From Beroe forskalii (lineage: Eukaryota; Ctenophora; Nuda; Beroida; Beroidae), in the NCBI GenBank assembly GCA_011033025.1, contig WFMF01000139.1:62001-126000 (forward strand): a stretch of 64,000 bases of DNA. Direction: 5' to 3'. The position numbers were made by a program, and so were the translations under genes. Within the stretch, counting starts at the first letter, position 1; each line of letters begins with the position of its first letter. The notes below the pieces were generated by a model. That model was not told the DNA's origin. It saw nothing but the letters and a program-made list of their open reading frames with translations, and ran no database searches. Below are positions 34,201-46,200 of the stretch, piece after piece.

Positions 34201-37200
34201 AGTCCTGAACGGCCTTTTCCGTTTTCCGTGTCTGCAAGATAGGCAGCATCCAAGTGAACCAAACTGGGGGATGTTGATGGTTACTGATTTCATGGCATTA
34301 TGCAGAATTTACTGAACATAAAATCCAGCAGCGTTAATTGCAGCAAAATCAATGCATGGAATCTCAGCCACAATAGTTTGATTGGAACAAATCCTTAAAT
34401 TCTGCATCCTAAACATGGCTTCATTAGAACCGTTTTCTGTTTAAAGTCTGGATTACATGCAGATCTTAAACAGGTATACATGACGTACCCAAACCTGCGA
34501 CACTATGGACGAATTGCTCAAAGCGACAGCGCGCGCATCGTAAACGAGTGTGATACCACAAAAACATACTCGCGCGCCCCAAACTAATAGTAAGAATTGC
34601 CACTGTGACAAAATTCAGAGATAGCAGCTGTTATCTCAGCAGACGTTCTGGCCCAAAATTGTCATGATTCTACATGTTTATCTACCTATTTATCCTCCAC
34701 GAATTCTGCCGCGTGTGGCGTAGGGAGGAAACCCCATGAAGACCATGACAATTCTGCTGGAAAACCTTCTCTGTTATCTTCACTGAATAATTTATCGGCC
34801 TTCATTTAACTAGCCCTTAAGGGCAAAAACTTCACTTTAAAAGGCCGGTTAGAGTGGGGCACGTTAAATCAAAGGCCAGTTATAGGGGGGGGGGTTTAAC
34901 CCTCATATTTTGGAAAACATGAATTTGAGATATGAGTTGGCCAGAATGGCCAGGTCGTGTTTTTTTAGGAATTTAACAGGAATCGAAGGATTCAAGTGTA
35001 ATCAAGTCAGTGAGTGACGGTTAAGGAAGTGTAATCCGGACTTTCTTTCTGCTATTTATCAGTTTATCTTTTTTGCTATTTATCAGTTTTCTTGTACGTG
35101 TTAATTAAGCAGCTCTCTTATCAGTACATTGCAACTTGGACGGACTCAGCACAAACCTTCACCTTTGTTGTACACAACTATGTACACACAACATGGAATT
35201 CTCACTGGAAAACCTATACATCGTGGAGAAGAATTCAGTGTTCGGTGCTGTGTTTGGCGTGAACTGGACTGAGGTCTACAAGACGACGGTGACGAAATTC
35301 GACAAAGCGACTCTCACCAACCTCGTTCTGTCAGCGGTTAGTGCGCTGGAGAAAAGTAAGGAGGTGCTGCGGTCAGCTGCTACGAGTGTTGAACAACTCA
35401 CAAAGGAACAGATAGAGAACCAGAAGACGTTGCTCAAGCTCCAGGAACATCTACTGAAGAGCAAATGTGATCAAGTTGAGGAAGTGCAGAAAACAGTGAA
35501 GGATGAAATTCGGAGTGTCAGCGATGCTGTCAAGAAGGGATGTCCAGAAACAGGCATGACGACAACACTTGTTAAAGCCGCTGTGAAGACTGCTGTGAAG
35601 GCTGCGGTGACGGAAGACGGCAAGTCAAAATCATTTATGGTCTTTGGACTAGGCGAGGGCCCCGACGAGAAATTGCGGATGAAGGTGGAAGACTTACTAA
35701 GCTGCTAAGGAGAAAAGCCCCCAGTCAATGACTGTTACCGCGTTGGGAAGATAATGCCGGATTCTGAGCGTGCAGTGAAGGTGGTGCTCCGCAGCGGAGA
35801 AGCAGTGACTAGGGTGCTGAGGAATGCCAAAGTATTGAGAGCTTCGACACGTTTCAGAAAGGTGTACATCGCCCCCGACAGGAGCCGAGAAGAGAGAGAA
35901 GAGAGGAAGAATCTCGTTGCTCAGATGAAGGAGAAAATAAGCAGCGATCCCCAACAGTATCATTTCATAAGGAACGGTGCTGTCTGCAGCAGAGACAAGG
36001 AGCAGGCAGCCCCCACTTTACCAACGAACAGTACCTCTTCGTCAGCTCGGTCTGTGACGTCATCCCGAATTGTACCTCCGACTTCAACACCGCGAACTCT
36101 TCATCCTAAATCGCGCTGACTATAGGACAACTAAAACTCCTTGACTAGCTGTTTTCAAAACCATGAGTGTTTGACATTTTGTGACGTTTTGATTGGGGTT
36201 CTTCTTGTGGGTGTGGCGTTAGTTTGAGTGGCAATGGGCCTCACGTACTGAGAACACGTGCCTTAATTGGCATCTCTTAGTGCTTGTGGTTTATTTGATA
36301 TCATTATTGTACATATTATATATACTTATATAATATTGTTTCAAAGCCCTTATGGGTACCCCATGCCACCGTGGGTTTTTCAACAAAAATCTTCGCCCGA
36401 GACTTCGCTGCCAGTCTGCAATGGGCAGCTCCTCATTTTACCCTCCCACACAGTTTCCTGTACGCTCGGCTGAGTGAACCGTGTGCTGCTTAGGCGAGAG
36501 TACTCACCCTTAGCAGGGTAGGCACGGCCGGGAATCGAACTACCAACCTCTCGATTGAAAGTACGACGCCTTAACCACTGCGCTACCTGTACCAACATTT
36601 TGACGGTGGTCATGAGTCCATAGAACCAACATTGCCCTTGTGAGGCCTCGGGGCAAAAAATCGAAAATTTACCAGAAGGAGATAGAGCTTAGCTTTTGCC
36701 TGCATTCGACGAACTGAAAATTTTAGTGTATTTGTTAATAAATACATTATGTCAAAGTCTCGCAGGCTAAGTGGACATGAACGGTTCAAGTCAGTGTTTC
36801 TGTCTCCGGACAGATCTTACGAGCAGAGGGCAGAACACAGCACTCTGGTTGGGGATCTCAAGAGGAAGAAAGCTGCAGAGCCTAACAAAGTATCGTTTAG
36901 GTAGCTCTCTTATCTACTTTTGATAACGATATATCAGCTGCTGCTGCATTGCTGTGCGTATAGTATAACACTACAATACAGCATACATTGTACAATGGTA
37001 AATTTGACAAAAAATTGTCACAAAAATGACAGTGAAAACATTAAGGTTATCATTGGAAAACTGATAGAAAAGGCTGACATTTCTATTAGACCAGTTATTT
37101 CAAACTTTGATTGTTTTCAGACTAATCGCTCAGGTAACATTCAGCGTCTCAATCAGTTCAACGTTGCGTTGCTTGAAAGTTGTGCTACGTTCCTTGGCAT

Positions 37201-40200
37201 TGCTCTCTCAGACGATCAGGGTTACAAATTGTTCACTAAGTCGACTCTTGTCACTCGCATATATCTCGGATTGATGGCACTGATGCCTGCGAAGTGTGGG
37301 GATTGCGGTTGTGGCTACGTGATCGATCATGATCCTGAGATCGTGCCCTTGTTTCACTGCTTCAAGTGTTTCAGAGGGGCGCATCAGTGCGAGAGGAACA
37401 GAGCCCTTCATCAGACTCTATCAGCACTCGATGCACCCGGCGGATTTGTTTGGCTCTGTGACGAATGTCATGGTGTTATTGACCCGATAGAGCCCAGGAA
37501 ACAGAGATCACGCCACACTTCAGGGGTGTTACCGTCTGAAAGTCACAGCTCGGACAGTATGCCTGATCTCTCCACTATGTCGGGTGGGCTATCATCCACC
37601 CAGGATATTCTGCCGATGCATGGAACCCCTGCAGAAACCCCCTCTTCTCAAGTCCCAGAGAATCCTCCCAGCTCGTCTCAGACAGACACTCCAGCTTGTC
37701 AGAGGTACCTTAAATGGAACTGCCCTCATGGTATCAGTGGGAAGAAGGTGATTGAGGGTAGATGCTGTCCCTATTCTCATTCTCCCAGAATTTGTTATAA
37801 GTTCAGATCAGCAGGATCTTCTGACAGCAAAGGGTGTAAGAAAGGGAACAACTGCCCTTACTTCCATCCTGAAATCTGCAAAGCTGTGGTACAGAATGGT
37901 TCATGTGCTAAAAAAGACTGCTCCAAGTTTCATCCCAGTTCTGCCAGGAAGAAACGAGGAAGTGACTCCAAAGCTAACCCACAAGCTGACAAGGGAAGAG
38001 CCACAAAGCAGAAGGGTGCCAGCAGCAACTCTAATTCCAGTGATTTTTTAGAGTTGCGAGACTTGGTTGTAGGGATGGCGGCCAAGTTGGACTCGTTGGA
38101 GAAGAGAGTGGAACAAGGTGCAGCTCCACCTCCTCCGCCAGTGACGGCTTACCAGCCACCACCCATGGCTTACCAAGCCCCACCACACCCTCTCATGATG
38201 CCACTAGGTGTGTCCAGACTTCCTCCCCATCACATCCCCTTCTCTCATCACTCCTACTATTAAATGCTAGGAGTCTCAACCCATCTGCGCAGAGTGTCGG
38301 CAGATGGAAGCTCAATGACCTCATTGGGCATGTTGAGGAGAATCGACTCTCGGGGAAGATGTTTCCGTTTATTGCCATCACGGAGTCGTGGCTAAAATCT
38401 TACATCAGTGACGCTCAACTGCAGATCCCAGGCTACTGTGTATCTCGGAGTGACCGCGATAAAAGGAACGGCGGCGGAGTTCTTCTTTACTCACTTTCTT
38501 CGCTCCCCATCGCTTCGTCGGAGTGCTACGATGACGGTTTCTGCCAGGCTGTCTGTAATGTGTACCCTTCTGCGAAGCTATTGGTGGCAGTGGTATACAG
38601 ACCGCCTGATGCAAGCTTCTCAAGCTTCTCTAACCTGATAGAGCACCTGAAGTGCACTATTGAAAGTCTCCCAAGTACTGACTATGACATTTTCATTACA
38701 GGCGACTTCAACCTGCCTCAGATTGACTGGGACTCCTAAATGTCTTGAGCGGAGGAACGTCTGAGTCGAAATTTTCAGCTCAGTGTCTGCTGAACTTCAT
38801 GTCTACATTCCTGCTCAGTCAAATGGTAACAGAACCCACCAGAGGGAGCAACATCTTGGACCTCGTTCTCTGTAATAATGACAGACTTATTTCAGATGTC
38901 AAAGCTGAATCTACAGAGCTATCGGATCATGAAATGGTGAATGTTCTTCTGTCCTTCAATCCCGGTGCCATGGACGATGCGCAGGCAGCATATCTCGATG
39001 AAATGAACTTCAGGTCTCTGGATTTCAATCAAGCTGACTTTGTCCTACTCAACGAGCTCTTCGATGATGTGGATTGGACAGAATTGCGAGAAACATGCTC
39101 ATTCGAGGAATTTCCTGCTAAATTCAATCAAAAGCTACTCGATATGTGCCTGGAGAATGTCCCTCGCAAACGACCGCCAACTGGTCGACCTAAACTTTAC
39201 AATTCCTTGAGACGCAGAAAGTCGAAGCTCAAAGGTCGGCTCTCTGCTGCAAAGTGCTCGGGTGACTTGGCCCGAATCAAGGAACTTGAAGATGAGATCG
39301 GGTTGGTGTCCTACGACATAAAGGAGGCTATCATCCACCACCTTGATCAAGGGGAAAGACGAGCAGTAGAAAGAATCAAGACTAACCCGAAGTTTTTCTA
39401 CTCCTACGCTAAATCCTTCTCCAAAGTTAAGCACAGCATCAACACTCTCTTGAATGCTGACAAGGAACTGGTGACTGACAGAAAGGAGATGGCTAACATT
39501 CTTCAGCAACAGTTTTGTTCTGTTTTCAGCGACCCTAACTGTACAGAAAAGTCAGCTCCTTCCTTTACTGTGCCACCACTCACCAGTAGTGATACAGAAA
39601 TGGAACTAACACTGGAGAGCATAAAGGAAGCTATAGCTGAAATTAAGCTTGACTCTGCCCCTGGACCTGATGGTATCCCGGCCATTCTCCTAAAGAAATG
39701 TGCAACAAGCCTCAGTTTGCCAATCTATCTTCTGTGGTCGGAGTCCATGTCATCTGGCGTTGTGCCAAAGTTCTACAAGACAGGGTTCATCACTCCGTTA
39801 TTTAAGAAAGGTAGCCGATGTGAAGCTGCTAACTATAGACCTGTTACCTTAACTTCACATGTTGTAAAAGTCTACGAGAGAGTAGTCAGAAAACACATGA
39901 TTCACTATCTGGAATCGAACAACCTACTGACAGATAAGCAGCACGGTTTCAGATCTAACAGAAGCTGCCTGACTCAAATGCTCGACCACTTTGACGACAT
40001 ATTCGAAGGATTTACTCAGGGTCAAGATACAGACTCAATATATCTCGATTATGCGAAAGCATTTGATAAAGTGGATCTGGATATTCTTATCAAGAAGCTA
40101 AGGAGATATGGCTTTCACGAAAAGCTAATTACGTGGATCCAGTCATTTCTCACGGACCGTGACCAAGTGGTGGTTCTCAATGGTGTCCACTCCGTCATCG

Positions 40201-43200
40201 CCAAAGTGCTCAGCGGTGTTCCTCAGGGAAGTGTCCTTGGGCCGCTCTTATTCATTTTGTTTATAAATGATTTGGAGCGTGTTGTGCTTGCATCCAGGGT
40301 CAGCTTTTTTGCAGACGACACTCGAGTTTCCAAACAGATTGGCTGCTATGACGACTGTATGCTGCTTCAGGAAGACTTGAACAGAATTCTCAACTGGTCA
40401 CGTGAAAATAACATGGAACTTCATGAGCAGAAGTTTGAGCTCTTGAATCACTTCCATAACAGGAAAAGCTCATTCCTCGAACTCCCCTTCTTCACTGAAG
40501 CTTTGACTTACAAGGTTTCAAACGATGAATCTCTTTATCCTGTGGAGAACGTTAGAGATCTTGGTGTTCAGGTATCAAGTGATTTGAGTTGGTCCAGACA
40601 TATTGCAACCACCGTGTCAAAAGCTAGGAGCACGCTATCTTGGGTTTTCAGTGTCTTCAAAACTCGAGACAGTACGGTCATGACTACCATGTACAAGTCA
40701 CTGGTGAGGAGTACACTAGAGTACTGCTGTCCCCTGTGGAACCCCAGCAAGGTCACTGAGATCCAGCTTCTAGAAGGGGTACAAAGAACTTTCACCAGTC
40801 GTGTAGTTGGTCTACGTCATCTCAACTATTGGGAAAGACTAGCTAAGCTAAAGCTGATGTCACTGCAACGCAGAAGAGAAAGGTACATCATTCTGATGAT
40901 GTGGAAGATTCTCCATAGAGTTGTACCAAATTGCTGTGGAATCGAATTCAAGGAGACATTGAGGCAAGGTACAATAGCCCTCATACCTTCTCTGTCTAAG
41001 TCGAGCACAGTAAGTAATCAGACGCTATATGACAGATCATTTGCAGTCCAAGGACCAAAACTGTGGAACACTATACCTGGCGCAGTTAAAGCAGCTGAAA
41101 CATTTGATTCGTTTAAAATAAATTTGTCGAATTATGTTGCTTTGATACCGGACAAACCACCGGTCGCTGGCTACAGCTGCAATTGGTCAAACTCTCTGGT
41201 AGACTACTCACCAGCGCGGTGGTCGGACCTCTGATGACCTTTTCGACTCTCGGATAAACTCTACCAAGTTACCAAGTTAGTTATCTATTTTTCTCATTGA
41301 CCATTATAACACGAATGCTTTGAAAACGGTCACGTATACAGTATTATTTTTCCACGTAGTTGGAGATCGCTGAATTGATTGTGGGATTGTTGGGCAATAA
41401 ATTTTTCCTTTAATTCGAGTATGGCGATAAGCTGAATATTGAATAAAATACACGCGACATGAGAACAGGCAATAATATTAACAGGCAAAATAATATGAAA
41501 AGGAGATGGCAATTGTCAATAGGTGGGTAATAATAATAGAAATTAGAATTAATAATCATGTGTTAAATTCATCACTACGGACAATGGGTTAGGAAGTGCC
41601 AGGTGGGCGGAGGACTATATAGCTAGCGGACTTTTTAGCTAAACAGTTAACCGGTAAACATAGGTAGTTATTTAGGTTTTACCGGCCCTTTCTAGTGTTC
41701 TCACTACCGTTTCGTCGAGTTGCTTCGACTGATAAACAATCTTTGCATGAAAACATTGTTTCCTGAGCTTACACCATTATGAACAGTCAATCCTTACATT
41801 GTATTATATTAGGGAGGTCGCTCTTTTAGGTTCCACTTAAGGGCCCTTTTCAGATTATCTGTACCTTCTAAAAGGGCCCTGGACTGAAATTGCAACGATC
41901 AGTTGCAAAGCCCAATATAGCAGAAATTCCGTTTTTAATAAGGCTCCATTTATGGTGTTTTGTCCGGGTGGTGTTTTGTCCGGGTGGTGTTTTGTCCGGG
42001 TGGTGTTTTGTCCGGGTGGTGTTTTGTCCGGGTGGTGTTTTGTCTGGATGGTGTTTTGTCCGGGTGGTGTTTTGTCCGGGTGGTGTTTTGTCCGGGTGGT
42101 GTTTTGTCCGGGTGGTGTTTTGTCCAGGTGCTGTTTTGTCCGGATGGTGTTTTGTCCGGGTGGTGTTTTGTCCGGGTGGTGTTTTGTCCTTGTGGTGTTT
42201 TGTCCGGGTGGTGTTTTGTCCGGATGGTGTTTCGTCCGGGTGGTGTTTTGTCCGTGCACCCCATTGTCATATCAAAGATTTAAAGAAACATCATATCCAT
42301 AAGTAGACAAATACATTCGCAGGAGTTAACAAACTGCAAACGTCACAATACTCTTATTTAATGAAAGAAAAGCTTCGCGCTTGCATACAGGAACAACGGC
42401 CAACAAGAATTGTGCCTGCAGGCCAGGAGTACTCGGTCTCGGCCAAAATCGGCCCTTTTTCAAACTCGGTTTCGGCCAAATTTTGCTTCATTTTGCTGAG
42501 TTTGATACCTAGCTAATTGCCAGAATTTTATGTGTTATTTCAAAACTTAGGCTGAATTTAAGGGTCAAACAAGCTAAAATTATCTCTGGTTTAAAATTTA
42601 TCATAAATTTATTAAATTTAACCGATTCAATTGGCGAAAGATTGTTTAAAATAGTTTTACAGAAAATCATGGCAATATGAAATTGTAGGGGAATTGTAGC
42701 TTCACGAAAGATCTAGGAAAATATGAAGTTAACCTCGGCCTCGGCTCCGGCCTTGACGATGCAAAATCAGCCTCGGCCTCGGCTAAGAACCTGAACTCGT
42801 TTAACACCGTTAAACTGTTAAACACCATTTCCCAATGAACTCATCCAATGTTTGGGTTTTCGTTAAGCATACGCACGATACTATGAAGCTATGAGAACAT
42901 CATGCAATTCGTGGATGATAGAGAAATGTGAAATTACGAGATTGACAGTTTGAAACAGAAAGTGAAACAAATAGGTCAAATAATTCAAATAGAATGGCAT
43001 TTTCATTTCTTGGCTTATACTCTTATAGGTCTGTATCATGAGATCAGAGTAGCACTATTGAAATATCAAATTGACGCAATCCTAGGATGTGTAGAGCTAT
43101 CCTACTGGTTCTGTATTGAAATATTAAATTAACGCAATCCTAGGATGTTGTGTAGAGCTATCCTATTGGTTCTGTATTGAAATATTAAATTAACGCAATC

Positions 43201-46200
43201 CTAGGATGTTGTGTAGAGCTATCCTACTGGTTCTGTATTGAAATATTAAATTGACGCAATCCTAGGATGTTGTGTAGAGCTATCCTACTGGTTCTGTATT
43301 GAAATATTAAATTAACGCAATCCTAGGATGCTGTGTAGAGCTACCCTATTGGTTCTGTTTTGAAATATTAAATTGACGCAATCCTAGGATGTTGTGTAGA
43401 GCTATCCTACTGGTTCTGTATTGAAATATTGAATTAACGCAATCCTAGGATGCTGTGTAGAGCTACCCTATTGGTTCTGTATTGAAATATTAAATTAACG
43501 CAATCCTAGGATGTTGTGTAGAGCTATCCTACTGGTTCTGTATTGAAATATTAAATTAACGCAATCCTAGGATGCTGTGTACAGCTATCCTACTGGTTCT
43601 GTATCCTACGCAATCCTAGGATGCTGTGTAGAGCTACCCTATTGGTTCTGTATTGAAATATTAAATTGACGCAATCCTAGGATGTTGTGTAGAGCTATCC
43701 TATTGGTTCTGTATTGAAATATTAAATTAACGCAATCCTAGGATGCTGTTTAGAGCTATCCTACTGGTTCTGTATTGAAATATTAAATTAACGCAATCCT
43801 AGGATGCTGTTTAGAGCTATCCTACTGGTTCTGTATTGAAATATCAAATTGACGCAATCCTAGGATGTTGTGTAGAGCTATCCTGTTGGTTCTGTATTGA
43901 AATATTGAATTAACGCAATCCTAGGATGTTGTGTAGAGCTATCCTGTTGGTTCTGTATTGAAATATTGAATTAACACAATCCTAGGATGTTGTGTAGAGC
44001 TATCCTATTGCTCTATTGGTTCTGTATTGAAATATTAAATTAACGCAATCCTAGGATGCTGTTTAGAGCTATCCTACTGGTTCTGTATTGAAATGTTAAA
44101 TTAACGCAATCCTAGGATGTTGTGTAGAGCTATCCTACTGGTTCTGTATTGAAATATTAAATTAACGCAATCCTAGGATGTTGTGTACAGCTATCCTATT
44201 AGTTCTGACTGTCCTCGTGACTCCTTCGTTCGGGGAGGGAGACCCAGGTGAGACATCAGAATATCCTCAAGCAGGTTGACTACAATTAACTACACATGTA
44301 ATACCAAACTAGAATAATTAGAATACCGGGCTATGACCATTGCCCGCAGTTTGATTACAATTAACTTCACAATGTAACTCCTGTGTAACTCTTGTGTGTA
44401 ACTCCTGTGCGTAACCCTTGTGTGTAACCCCTGTGTGTAACCCCTGTGTGTAACCCCCGTGTGTAACCCCTGTATGTAACCCCTGTGTGTAACCCCTGTG
44501 TGTAACCCCTGTGTGTAACCCCCGTGTGTAACCCCTGTATGTAACCCCTGTGTGTAACCCCTGTGTGTAACCCCTGTAACCCCTGTGTGTAACCCCTGTG
44601 TGTAACCCCTGTGTGTAACCCCTGTGTGTAACCCCCGTGTGTAACCCCTGTGCGTAACCCTTGTGTGTAACCCCTGTGTGTAACCCCTGTGTGTAACCCC
44701 TGTGTGTAACCCCTGTGTGTAACCCCTGTGTGTAACCCCAGTGTGTAACCCCTGTGTGTAACCCCTGTGTGTAACCCATGTGTGTAACCCCTGTGTGTAA
44801 GTTACACAGTGTAACCCCTGTGTGTAACCCCTGTGTGTAACCCCTGTGTGTAACCTCTGTGTGTAACCCCTGTAACCCCTGTGTGTAACCCATGTGTGGT
44901 GTGTGTAACCCACAGTGTAACCCCTGTGTGTAACCCCTGTGTGTAACCCCTGTGTGTAACCTCTGTGTGTAACCCCTGTAACCCCTGTGTGTAACCCCTG
45001 TGTGTAAGTTACACAGTGTAACCCCTGTGTGTAACCACTGTGTTAAACCCAGGTGTGTAACCTCTGTGTGCAACCCCTGTGTGTAAGTTACACAGTGTAA
45101 CCCCTGTGTGTAACCCCTGTGTGTAACCCCTGTGTCTAACCCCTGTGTCTAACCTCTGTGTGTAACCCCTGTGTGTAACTCCTGTGTGTAACCTCTGTGT
45201 GTAACCCCTGTATGTAATCCCTGTGTGTAACCCCTGTATGTAACCCCTGTGTGTAATTCCTGTGTGTAACCCCTGTGTGTAACCCTGTAACCCCTGCCTG
45301 CAGTGCACGGAGTGATGGGGGAGTGGAGTGAGTGGAGTGAATGCAGTGTTTCTTGCGGCTACGGGAGGATCAGGAAATCGCGGCCATGTACGCCCCCACA
45401 GAACGGAGGGCGAGATCCGTGCACTGGCGCGGATTTGGAATACGATTTCAGTTGCGCACGTCCAACATGCCCTAGTGAGTTTATTTAACAGTTTTTAGAT
45501 GCCAGATTCGTGTCCTAAACTTGTTCTGGTACGAGCCTTATTAACAGAATAACAGAGGGGTTGCAATAAGCTTACTTGGGTGGCAACAGGGGGCTGCCAA
45601 ATTAGCAAGTGGTCCTGGATAGTGGATGTTACCAACAGAAATATTTACAGAGTTTGCGGGATTGGATTTTCTTACGCGGGGAGGGTTTCTGCCAGTGAAC
45701 TTGGCGGTGAATCTATATTGGGGGTGGTTTTTAGAGTTGGAGATAGAAATATCTCAGTTCTGTATCTATATTGGGCGAGGTTTTAGATAAGTAGATAGAA
45801 AAGAGAAATATCTCAGGTCTGGTTCTATATGAGGGCAAACTTCTCGAGTTAGGGGATAAGGATGAACCCCTGACATTGGATTGGACTACCCCCAACGTTG
45901 GGAATAATTGGAACGATGAAGTCAGCAGCGCAGTTTCCAATGGGGCAGCCTGGGATCTCTACAGAGATGAGAACTACGAAAACCTAATGACGAGTTTGTG
46001 TCCTGGAGAAAAGAGATGGGACCTTGGCGAAAACAGCGACAAGTTGACGTCAGTCAAATACAGGGGTCTAGAAGGGCCAGCGGAGTGCAAGCCAGGTGGG
46101 TGAACAAAGCATTACTACGTTATTTTGATAAGCAATATTATTATTATCATAGGCTCTCCAAAACCGTTGGACATAGTAACTTCCTGCTGCTTTGGTGTCA

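Larger units (their letters stand above)
36888..41283 (+). mobile_element. CR1-type LINE inserted in unit B only
   Basis: Precisely absent from unit A, where 13,163-13,385 takes its place, so insertion went with loss of about 220 bp or A gained that piece. Contains ORF1 (PHD + CCCH), then ORF2 (endonuclease + RT), and ends in a short repeat taccaagttaccaagttagtt, as CR1 elements end in short tandem repeats. I see no clear target duplication. Near full length. Confidence 0.85.

Noticed and set aside
41855..42306. Long open frames on both strands over 41.86-42.31 kb
   Set aside because: They exist only because the 16-bp unit is stop-free in several frames; there is no start context, domain or counterpart in unit A.
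44290..45308. Open frames of up to 251 codons with a THRGYTQGL repeat on the minus strand (also 15,353-16,387)
   Set aside because: Translation of the 13-bp intronic satellite antisense to the crystallin gene; a by-product of the repeat.
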